Part shown: positions 1 to 5,903 of the stretch, piece after piece
Position numbering within the stretch: position 1 is the first letter of the stretch
Layout: every line of letters starts with the position of its first letter
Assembly: GCA_002336915.1 (NCBI GenBank)
Contig: DDET01000051.1
Location: 1 to 18,309 of the forward strand
DNA length: 18,309 bases
DNA from: Bacteroidetes bacterium UBA1947
GTDB taxonomy: Bacteria; Bacteroidota; Bacteroidia; Chitinophagales; Chitinophagaceae
Direction of reading: 5' to 3'
Position numbers and translations under genes: made by a program
Notes under the pieces: model-generated
Seen by the model: the letters and a program-made list of their open reading frames with translations, nothing else
Told to the model about the DNA's origin: nothing
Databases searched by the model: none

Positions 1-264
1 GGTTTTAGCCATAGAATGCGCCAACGGGGGAGCGCGGGGAACGGCATTGACATTTTTCGAACAAGATTGTAGTCAATTTGAGAATTTTGGCGGTTAAAGA
101 TTATGTTTGAGATAAATATTTCTAAATTCGTAAAGCTTATTAATTTTAAACGAAGTGACACAATATCTCAATTGAGACGTTATACGAAACTGCTGGACTA
201 CACAGCCATTTCAAAGTAATTAACAAACATTGAAGATATAATAATATTTTATTGCCAAATAAAA
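1..264. other. Left-edge leader of the AT-rich island, no confident gene
   Basis: The first ~55 bases are GC-rich and then composition drops abruptly to AT-rich. Frame 2 on the plus strand is open from the window edge to a TAA at 95-97 (31 codons, containing the stretch LAIECANGG), so this may be the 3' end of a gene that starts outside the window, but I do not recognise it. Bases 13-18 and 43-48 (AATGC / GCATT) can pair around the GC-rich core, so a structured repeat or recombination junction is an alternative. No clear promoter for the downstream methyltransferase is visible at 220-264. Confidence 0.4.
103..219 (+). CDS. Possible 38-residue peptide upstream of the methyltransferase
   Basis: An ATG at 103 opens a 38-codon frame ending TAA at 217-219, 45 bases before the methyltransferase start. 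It is rich in Lys/Arg (5 K, 3 R) and Ile and begins MFEINISKFVKLI. I do not recognise a family. It might be a small regulator, a leader peptide, or a remnant of a mobile-element gene; it may equally be a chance frame in AT-rich DNA. Its only support is its position in the same direction immediately upstream of the putative defence operon. Confidence 0.2.
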   Translation: MFEINISKFVKLINFKRSDTISQLRRYTKLLDYTAISK

Positions 265-1335
265 ATGGAAAGAAAAACTAATAATACTAATCAAAACTTT
301 GCAGTCGTGGATTTGTTCTGTGGCGTAGGTGGATTGACACAAGGTTTTGTGAAAGCAAAATTTGATGTTCGTGCAGGACTTGACTTTGATGCTTCTTGTA
401 AATATGCTTACGAGAAAAACAACGCTACCTCCTTCATTCACGCCGATCTTACAAAACATCCACCGATAGAAATTGCCAATCTTTATCCTGACAATTCAAT
501 AAAAATTCTTGCAGGATGTGCCCCATGTCAAGCATTTTCAACTTACCAACAAGGCAACAAAAATAATGACAAATGGAAACTGCTTTACTCCTTCGGAAAA
601 ATTATAACGGCAATTCAACCTGACATTGTTTCCATGGAAAATGTTCCAAACCTTTTTAAGTATAACGGAGGACAAGTATTTAATGACTTTCTAAGTGTTT
701 TAAAGGCCAATGACTATTTTGTTTCATACCAAATTGTTGACGCAAAAGATTATGGAGTTCCTCAAAGAAGAAAGCGTTTAATTCTGCTTGCATCAAAATA
801 TGGAAAGATAACCCTCATTAAGAAAACTCATACAGGCAAACGAATTAAGACAGTTAAGCAAGCAATTGGTCACTTACCTGAAATTGAAGCTGGCGAATCG
901 TATCAAAAAGACAAACTGCATCGAGCAAGAGAACTTTCAGAATTGAATTTGCGGAGAGTGAGAGCAACGAGTCAAGGTGGCGGTTGGAAGGAGTGGGATG
1001 ATGATTTGGTTTTGGACTGCCACAAAAAAGAATCAGGCAAATCATATGGAAGTGTTTACGGAAGAATGAGTTGGGATGAAGTTTCTCCAACACTAACAAC
1101 TCAATGCACAGGTTTGGGCAACGGAAGATTTGGGCACCCTGAACAAGACAGAGCAATTTCATTGCGTGAAGCAGCTATACTGCAATCATTTCCAAAAAAA
1201 TATCGCTTCGTTAATCCCAAAGAGGAATTCAACCATTCAATCATAGTAAAACATATTGGCAATGCAGTTCCACCTCGATTAGGTTTTGTAATTGCCAAAT
1301 CAATTAAAACCCATTTGCAACAGTATGTCAACTAA
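265..1335 (+). CDS. DNA (cytosine-5-)-methyltransferase, type II modification enzyme
   Basis: Transfers a methyl group from S-adenosylmethionine to C5 of a cytosine in a specific DNA site. The 356-residue protein carries all core motifs in normal order: motif I DLFCGVGG (SAM binding, residues 16-23), motif IV with the catalytic Cys88 in APCQ, motif VI ENV (125-127), motif VIII QRRKR (167-171), a short target-recognition region (~175-275), motif IX around RAISLREAAILQSFP (296-310), and motif X GNAVPPR (332-338). The length is typical for a compact M.C5 enzyme, so it is complete and probably active. Its recognition sequence cannot be read from the protein. The reading frame overlaps the start of the next gene by 11 bases, implying an operon with coupled translation. 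AT-rich codon use differs from the housekeeping genes to the right, consistent with horizontal transfer. No restriction endonuclease gene is adjacent; the partner is the GHKL-TIR protein. Confidence 0.95.
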   Translation: MERKTNNTNQNFAVVDLFCGVGGLTQGFVKAKFDVRAGLDFDASCKYAYEKNNATSFIHADLTKHPPIEIANLYPDNSIKILAGCAPCQAFSTYQQGNKNNDKWKLLYSFGKIITAIQPDIVSMENVPNLFKYNGGQVFNDFLSVLKANDYFVSYQIVDAKDYGVPQRRKRLILLASKYGKITLIKKTHTGKRIKTVKQAIGHLPEIEAGESYQKDKLHRARELSELNLRRVRATSQGGGWKEWDDDLVLDCHKKESGKSYGSVYGRMSWDEVSPTLTTQCTGLGNGRFGHPEQDRAISLREAAILQSFPKKYRFVNPKEEFNHSIIVKHIGNAVPPRLGFVIAKSIKTHLQQYVN

Positions 1336-3211
1336 CGATAAGGAATATGAAATAAATGTAGACCCAAGAATTTTAGAACTTCTTGGTCCGAACTTATACA
1401 CCAATATTTACTATGTATTAGCTGAGTTAGTTGCAAATGCTTACGATGCGGATGCAAAAAATGTTTACATTATTTCTGAAAAGGATTCTATCATTGTTGA
1501 AGACGATGGACATGGAATGTCCTATGAAAATGGAGATATAAAAAAGTTCCTCAATGTTGCTGGTGTTTCAAGAACAAATGAGAATGATTCGTCTACTCGT
1601 TCAGGTAGCCGCATGAAAATGGGCAGAAAGGGAGTTGGAAAATTAGCAGCCCTTTCAGTTTCCGAATCAGTTGACATATTAACAATTACAAACGGAGAAA
1701 AATCTGGTTTTGTCTTAGCTCGAAGACCTGCGAACGGGAATAAGTTACAACCAATCAATGATGATGATATTTCTTTTAAACACATTAAGGAGCATGGAAC
1801 TTCCATTGTAATGAAGTTCCCGCAATATAGATTACACAAAACCCTTAGTGCAGTTAAGCGTAATCTGCTTAAGATATTTCCTCTCGTTAGTAAAGACTTT
1901 GTTATTCATATAGTAAGAGGAACCGAAGAGGAAATCATAGATAGTTTTGACGATAAAATAATGGGTGAGTTATGTGCGCTAATAACCCTTGGGGATCACT
2001 ATTCTGCCTTGGCTGATTTAGTCCCTCACACCTTCCCGACGAGAAGAGATGACCTAGTAGAAAAGAGACCTTCATATACGACATCATTAACGCTAAAGGA
2101 TAATGAAGGGAAGGACTATGAATACAATTTGGAGATCGTTGGGTGGATTGGAGCATATCTCACAACGAGAGGAAGAAAAGCTGAGGTGACTGATTTTCCA
2201 GATAATTTTATTTCACTTTATGCCAACAAAAAGATGGGAGAATTTAACATTCTCCCAATAGTAGGCCAAAATAAATTAATTGAAGTATTTGTAATAGGTC
2301 AACTCCACGTTGATTTGTTTGAATTATCTGAATTACCAGATATGGCGCTTAGTAATCGACAAGGATATAAGTCAGATGACAAAAGATATGAAGCTGTAAT
2401 AAGTTATGTAAGAGACAAATTGTTGCCTGAAATAATAGGGAAAAGAGAATTATGGGTTGACCTAAAAAAAGCGAAAGAAAAAACGGAATCGTTAAATGCA
2501 CAAAAAGAAAAGGAAGATGAATTAAAAAAAGAAATAGAAAAGTTCAAAGATAAGGCAAGCAAAAGTGCCGCTGAAAACATTATGAAATTCGGGACCAACG
2601 TTCCAAAAGAGATCATAGAAAAAGCTATCTCTGATTCCATCAATGAAAATACCCCTGACTTGGGTATTAAAACAGTGGTAGATTCAAACAAGAAGAAAGT
2701 CCTGATTAGTCAAACAAAACCTGACAAGCCGTTGTCAGATGTAGTGTATAGCATGCTTATATTTAATAATGTTCCTGCAGATGATATACTTTACACAAAC
2801 TGCGATGAGGAAGTTTCGCGTATTCCTGACGGATATCCTGTTTATAAGTATTTGAGAGAATTCTTTGTTGAAAGTTACTCCACGCAAAAAATTTATGTAC
2901 TATTTGTAACTAGCGATAATTTTAAAAAATCGTGGGGGGCTATAACAGAAGTAGGGGCTGCTTGGATAACACAAATTGACAATAAAGTATTTAATATTAT
3001 TCCTGGTCGACCCGAGCATCCATTAGATGACGAAGTTGAATGGCATAACACAAGTAGAGATGGTGCACCAAATTTTGAGTTATGGATGACTAAACTTGAC
3101 GCTGATATTTTTTGCGTAAAAATTGAACACATGTGCGACAAATTGGGTTATACAAAAAAAACAAGAGACGAAAACAAAAATTACTTGGGAACTTTAGTTC
3201 AAATTAGATAA
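1325..3211 (+). CDS. GHKL ATPase (paraMORC/MutL-like) with C-terminal TIR-like domain
   Basis: 628 residues from the ATG at 1325, chosen over an in-frame ATG at 1292 because the family-like sequence begins after it and it leaves only an 11-base overlap with the methyltransferase. Residues ~12-190 are a Hsp90/MutL-type ATPase: N-box ELVANAYDADA (34-44, Mg-binding Asn38), DDGHGM (60-65), and GRKGVGK (100-106). Residues ~200-370 form an S5-like transducer with the SNRQGY motif (343-348) seen in MORC-like ATPases. A charged Lys/Glu coiled coil follows (~376-414). Residues ~457-565 read as a TIR domain: strand KKVLISQ, a loop SRIPDGYPVYKYL, strand KIYVLFV, then TEVGAAW with candidate catalytic Glu542 (codon 2948-2950). 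Known: prokaryotic MORC-like ATPases are linked to methyltransferases in restriction-modification loci. Inferred: a sensor or clamp ATPase that activates a TIR NAD-hydrolase during phage attack. The GHKL call is firm; the TIR call is by motif only. Confidence 0.85.
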   Translation: MSTNDKEYEINVDPRILELLGPNLYTNIYYVLAELVANAYDADAKNVYIISEKDSIIVEDDGHGMSYENGDIKKFLNVAGVSRTNENDSSTRSGSRMKMGRKGVGKLAALSVSESVDILTITNGEKSGFVLARRPANGNKLQPINDDDISFKHIKEHGTSIVMKFPQYRLHKTLSAVKRNLLKIFPLVSKDFVIHIVRGTEEEIIDSFDDKIMGELCALITLGDHYSALADLVPHTFPTRRDDLVEKRPSYTTSLTLKDNEGKDYEYNLEIVGWIGAYLTTRGRKAEVTDFPDNFISLYANKKMGEFNILPIVGQNKLIEVFVIGQLHVDLFELSELPDMALSNRQGYKSDDKRYEAVISYVRDKLLPEIIGKRELWVDLKKAKEKTESLNAQKEKEDELKKEIEKFKDKASKSAAENIMKFGTNVPKEIIEKAISDSINENTPDLGIKTVVDSNKKKVLISQTKPDKPLSDVVYSMLIFNNVPADDILYTNCDEEVSRIPDGYPVYKYLREFFVESYSTQKIYVLFVTSDNFKKSWGAITEVGAAWITQIDNKVFNIIPGRPEHPLDDEVEWHNTSRDGAPNFELWMTKLDADIFCVKIEHMCDKLGYTKKTRDENKNYLGTLVQIR

Positions 3212-3374
3212 TTAGTAAACAATTAAGAATGAAAAGAAAACACCTGAACAAGTGAAAAAGAAAATACAAACTGTTAAAGTTCAGGTTCAAAGATTGAAAC
3301 TGCCCCGCTTGGCATAGGGTTTTTCTACGTCTTTGTGGATGCGAATCTCCAGCTTGTCAATGACGTACAAAGTA

Positions 3375-3400
3375 AAAGCCCAGCTATATTGCGAGGCTTT
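3375..3400 (-). terminator. Terminator hairpin downstream of the tRNA remnant
   Basis: On the minus strand AAAGCC is followed by a 14-base loop region and GGCTTTT, ending in a short T-run directly after the tRNA 3' end. This layout (tRNA end, then AAAGCC/GGCTTT hairpin) is the normal tRNA terminator arrangement in Bacteroidota, and it supports reading 3402-3423 as a true tRNA-derived sequence. Confidence 0.55.
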
Positions 3401-3401
3401 G

Positions 3402-3423
3402 TGACTCGGATTGGATTCGAATC
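3402..3423 (-). other. tRNA 3'-end remnant (tRNA-Lys-like), candidate att site
   Basis: Read on the minus strand, a tRNA-type T-loop TTCGAAT is followed by CCAAT (3' T-stem), CCGAGTC (3' acceptor strand), a discriminator A and then CA. The matching 5' T-stem is absent (TATGA where ATTGG is required), as is the rest of a tRNA body, so only the T-loop-to-3'-end part survives. This is the segment that tyrosine integrases duplicate when elements insert into tRNA genes. An acceptor strand of CCGAGTC implies a GACTCGG 5' end, which fits Bacteroidota tRNA-Lys from memory. CCA is not encoded, as is usual in this phylum. Confidence 0.6.
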
Positions 3424-3512
3424 ATAATAAATAAAGGTATTTTAAAGGCCAATGTTATTTATTTCCTCTCCGATAATGATTTCCCCTATTTTTACCACAT
3501 CAAATCATTTAC

Positions 3513-4130
3513 ATGAAGAAGATACTATTACTGGCACTGCTCCTACCCCTTACACATAGCCTATATGCACAGGACGAATGCGGTACCTGGCGCTGGCGGG
3601 TAAAGCTGCTGCTGGACCGCAGCGGCATCAACTGGCTGAAGGCAAAGGCTGAGGCCACCGATATAACACAGCTCATCAACCGCAAGGATGTGCCTAACCA
3701 GTACGAGCCTGTAGGTCCCGGCGATGCAGACCTGGCAAGGCAGCCTGCGGAGGAGAAGCTAGTGAAGATGACCTGCTATGTATATGATGTGAAGGTGAAT
3801 GAGAAGGACATGGAGTACCGCCTGCTGCTAAGCGTGCACAAAGACGGCACGGGCGACAAAATATGCGCTTTTATACCCAACCCCCGCTGCACGAGCCTGA
3901 ACGCCCAACCGGAGCTAAAAAGAAAATATGCCGATGCGCGCTATGTAGCCGATGATATAAAAACTTGGAACGATAAGGGCTACGTGGTGAAGGTGGACAT
4001 AACAGGGGTGCCCTTCTGGGCTATGCCGGTGAACAAAAAGAGCTATTCGGCCAGCGGCATAGAGATACACCCGGTGCTGAGGCTGAAGGCATACTTGCCG
4101 AAGACGGCGGGGATGATACCAAGGGATTAG
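3513..4130 (+). CDS. Secreted protein of unknown function with GIE-HPVL motif
   Basis: 205 residues beginning with a clear Sec signal peptide (Lys-Lys, a Leu-rich core, then SLYAQ; cleavage predicted after Ala19). The mature part has four cysteines (22, 88, 118, 126). A central stretch EYRLLLSVHK (101-110) followed by FIPNPRC (120-126) and a C-terminal pair VDITGVPFW (161-169) ... GIEIHPVLRL (182-191) resembles, from memory, a recurrent class of small secreted bacterial proteins whose second half reads ITGVGFF ... GIELHPVL and whose likely fold is a small beta-barrel; I know no established function. Composition is like the core genes to its right, unlike the AT-rich genes on its left, so it probably marks the resumption of resident sequence. 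It appears monocistronic. A near-consensus promoter element TATTTTTA sits at 3487-3494. Confidence 0.75.
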   Translation: MKKILLLALLLPLTHSLYAQDECGTWRWRVKLLLDRSGINWLKAKAEATDITQLINRKDVPNQYEPVGPGDADLARQPAEEKLVKMTCYVYDVKVNEKDMEYRLLLSVHKDGTGDKICAFIPNPRCTSLNAQPELKRKYADARYVADDIKTWNDKGYVVKVDITGVPFWAMPVNKKSYSASGIEIHPVLRLKAYLPKTAGMIPRD

Positions 4131-4190
4131 TTGATTGGTTAATTAGTCAATTAGTTGATTAGTTGATAGGTTGACAAGTTGATAAGTTTT
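4131..4190. repeat. Degenerate short tandem repeat (TTAGTTGAT-like)
   Basis: Immediately after the stop of the preceding gene the sequence consists of slipping variants of TTGATTGG, TTAATTAG, TCAATTAG, TTGATTAG, TTGATAGG, TTGACAAG and TTGATAAG, each about 8 bases. It is non-coding in appearance and AT-rich compared with flanking genes. Such slippage-prone tracts are common between Bacteroidota genes. Confidence 0.7.
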
Positions 4191-4206
4191 GCGGGTATTA
4201 GCCGCA

Positions 4207-4231
4207 AGCATCAAGCCCACTAGCATCAAGC
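4207..4231. repeat. Direct repeat AGCATCAAGC, two copies
   Basis: AGCATCAAGC occurs at 4207-4216 and 4222-4231, separated by five bases, within GC-richer intergenic sequence. No coding frame explains it. It is probably an intergenic repeat element of this genome. Confidence 0.5.
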
Positions 4232-4260
4232 ATCCGTCCACAAATCCGCCTTTAAACAAC

Positions 4261-4292
4261 AAAGGGTTGATAAAACGAGTTTACCAACCTTT
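4261..4292 (-). terminator. Hairpin downstream of the small lipoprotein gene
   Basis: The left arm at 4261-4274 and right arm at 4280-4292 pair (AAAGG with CCTTT, TTG with CAA, TAAA with TTTA) with one bulged G and one mismatch around a five-base loop. It lies about 25 bases after the lipoprotein stop on the minus strand and is followed there by the T-containing sequence GTTGTTT, so it is a plausible rho-independent terminator for that gene. Confidence 0.4.
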
Positions 4293-4316
4293 TGTATAAT
4301 GTCTTTTTTTGGGGTA

Positions 4317-4460
4317 TTAGCGTAGTCCTGCAGACGTAGAAGACGACAGGTGGTTCGGGCAGCCATACTTCTTGTTGCTGGAAACACATGATGCCATAAA
4401 GGCAAGAGCGATGATAGCAATTGCTGGTAGAAGCTGGCGGAGTTTTGGAATTATTCGCAT
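4317..4460 (-). CDS. Small lipoprotein, 47 residues
   Basis: An ATG at 4460 opens a 47-residue frame ending TAA at 4317. It starts with a basic n-region (MRIIPKLR), a hydrophobic core (LLPAIAIIALAF) and a lipobox-like MASC with Cys25 as the predicted lipidated residue; the mature peptide is only 23 residues (CVSSNKKYGCPN and a Ser-rich tail). The motif KKYGCP shortly after the lipid cysteine is a pattern I recognise from tiny Bacteroidota lipoproteins of unknown role. It is transcribed divergently from the murein ligase gene, sharing a 63-base upstream region. A longer overlapping frame on the same strand (4226-4420) lacks such features and is rejected. It would be missed by annotation with a 60-residue cut-off. 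Confidence 0.7.
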   Translation of the reverse strand: MRIIPKLRQLLPAIAIIALAFMASCVSSNKKYGCPNHLSSSTSAGLR

Positions 4461-4496
4461 GATTTAAAATGTCTTAAAAACAGAAAAAAACCTATT

Positions 4497-4503
4497 TACT
4501 TTG
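4497..4503 (+). promoter_or_regulatory. Candidate -7 element TACTTTG upstream of mpl
   Basis: TACTTTG lies 20 bases before the mpl start. It is one base shorter than the Bacteroidota consensus TAnnTTTG but the same TA-N-TTTG form recurs before several other genes in this window. No clear -33 TTG is seen. Confidence 0.35.
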
Positions 4504-4523
4504 TTCAAAGTTAATTAAAATTC

Positions 4524-5885
4524 ATGAACAATATACACTTTATAGCAATAGGTGGTGCTATTATGCACCAATTAGCGATAACATTGCAAAAACAGGGCCA
4601 AAATATAAGCGGCAGTGACGATGAAATAAACGACCCGGCCAAAAGCAACCTTGCAGCGGCAGGCATTTTGCCGGCGGAATATGGCTGGTTTCCAGAAAAA
4701 ATAACAAAAAATATAGATGCAATAGTGCTGGGCATGCATGCAAAAGGGGATAACCCGGAGCTGCTAAAGGCTAAAGAACTGGGCATACCTATTTACTCCT
4801 TCCCCCAGTATATATACCAGGTAAGCGAAAATAAAAAGCGCGTAGTGGTAGCGGGTAGCCATGGCAAGACCACCATCACCTCGATGATCATGCATATACT
4901 GCAGGCCAATGGTGTGGACTTTGACTATATGGTGGGCGCCAAGGTGGCGGGCTTTGACAGCAGCGTGAAGCTAAGCGATGCGCCGATAATAGTATTGGAG
5001 GGTGATGAATACCCTGCCAGCGTGGAGGAGAAGCGACCGAAGATATTCTTCTACCACCCGCACATAAGCGTACTGAGCGGCATAGCCTGGGACCATATAA
5101 ACGTGTTCCCTACCTACGAAATATACCTGCAGCAGTTTGAGACCTACCTGCGCGATATGATGGAGCCGGGGGCAAAGCTGTATTACAATGGCGAGGATGA
5201 AGAAGTGAAAAAAGTAGTAGCCTCAGCCGGGCAGAAGCTGGATGCGGTGCCTTATAATATGCCTGCCTTCCATTATGAGAACGGCGATGCGGTGCTGGAT
5301 ACCGATAGCGGGCCGGTGCCTGTATCGGTCTTCGGGCGGCACAACCTGCTGAACATGCAGGCGGCCATAGCGGTGTGCGAGCAGTTGGGCATTAGCAAGA
5401 GTGATTGTTATAAAGCTATTGCCACCTTTGCCGGTGCTGCGAAAAGACTGGAGAAGATAACAGAGCGCGAAGGGCTGGTAGTCTATCGCGACTTTGCCCA
5501 TGCGCCCAGTAAGCTGAAAGCTACGCTGGACGCCGTGCGCGAGGCTTACCCTGATCGTGAATTGATAGCCTGCTTTGAGCTGCATACCTATAGCAGCCTG
5601 AATGAACAGTTTTTGGGCGAGTATGCACACAGCATGGACTCGGCCGATAAAGCTATAGTCCACTTCAGCCACCATGCCATATCGCTGAAGGGACTGCCGG
5701 AACTGAAGGCTGAGACGGTAAAGGAATATTTTATGCGTGAGGACCTGGGTGTGACCGATGAAAAAGGCAAGCTGGAAAGCGAAGTGCGCAGACTGCTGGG
5801 CGAAACGAAAAAGCCTGTATGCCTGCTGCTGATGAGTTCGGGCACCTTCGATGGAATTGACTGGAATAGTGTAGTTTCGCAGTAG
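4524..5885 (+). CDS. mpl: UDP-N-acetylmuramate:murein tripeptide ligase (Mpl-type Mur ligase)
   Basis: A 453-residue Mur-family ATP-dependent ligase. The Rossmann-like N-terminus (IHFIAIGGAIMHQLA) binds UDP-MurNAc; the ATP loop is GSHGKTT (111-117, Lys115); LEGDEY (158-163) and the DHINVFPTYEIY segment (190-201) fit the central domain; DFAHAPSK (323-330) is the Mpl/MurC-type C-terminal motif. Known role of Mpl: joining recycled L-Ala-D-Glu-meso-DAP tripeptide to UDP-MurNAc in the cytoplasm so that cell-wall fragments re-enter peptidoglycan synthesis. MurC (adding only L-Ala) is the main alternative, but MurC normally sits in the dcw cluster with ftsZ/murG, which is not here, and the DEY and DFAH forms fit Mpl better. 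The gene probably leads an operon with the exonuclease 18 bases downstream. The dapF gene further right makes the DAP contained in the peptide substrate. Confidence 0.85.
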   Translation: MNNIHFIAIGGAIMHQLAITLQKQGQNISGSDDEINDPAKSNLAAAGILPAEYGWFPEKITKNIDAIVLGMHAKGDNPELLKAKELGIPIYSFPQYIYQVSENKKRVVVAGSHGKTTITSMIMHILQANGVDFDYMVGAKVAGFDSSVKLSDAPIIVLEGDEYPASVEEKRPKIFFYHPHISVLSGIAWDHINVFPTYEIYLQQFETYLRDMMEPGAKLYYNGEDEEVKKVVASAGQKLDAVPYNMPAFHYENGDAVLDTDSGPVPVSVFGRHNLLNMQAAIAVCEQLGISKSDCYKAIATFAGAAKRLEKITEREGLVVYRDFAHAPSKLKATLDAVREAYPDRELIACFELHTYSSLNEQFLGEYAHSMDSADKAIVHFSHHAISLKGLPELKAETVKEYFMREDLGVTDEKGKLESEVRRLLGETKKPVCLLLMSSGTFDGIDWNSVVSQ

Positions 5886-5903
5886 AAATCATAATTGAGA
5901 GAG

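Larger units (their letters stand above)
3212..3512. other. 301-base gap holding tRNA 3' remnant and composition boundary
   Basis: Bases 3212-3290 are AT-rich and hold an 8-bp inverted repeat, ACCTGAAC (3242-3249) with GTTCAGGT (3279-3286), spaced 29 bases apart, which could be a weak terminator for the GHKL-TIR operon. Bases 3287-3400 are GC-richer: on the minus strand a frame of ~40 codons is open to a TGA at 3287-3289 and ends with EKPYAKRGSFNL; I do not recognise it, and it crosses the tRNA remnant, so it is probably a truncated gene end or chance frame. The tRNA 3' remnant and its terminator (3375-3423) are listed separately. Bases 3424-3512 are AT-rich upstream sequence of the next gene. 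Confidence 0.6.

Noticed and set aside
3400..3430. Complete tRNA gene
   Set aside because: Only T-loop to discriminator is present; the 5' T-stem does not pair and no D-arm or anticodon arm exists upstream on that strand.
698..3454. 15-base direct repeat TTTTAAAGGCCAATG at 698-712 and 3440-3454 as att sites
   Set aside because: One copy lies inside the intact methyltransferase coding sequence and its frame is explained by protein sequence; a chance or minor repeat is more likely than an attachment pair.
4226..4420. 64-residue minus-strand frame
   Set aside because: It lacks a signal peptide or protein-like composition and overlaps, in another frame, the better supported 47-residue lipoprotein.
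5223..5675. 150-residue minus-strand frame inside mpl
   Set aside because: It is antisense to a clearly conserved ligase gene and shows no recognisable domain; it is a shadow of GC-rich codon use.
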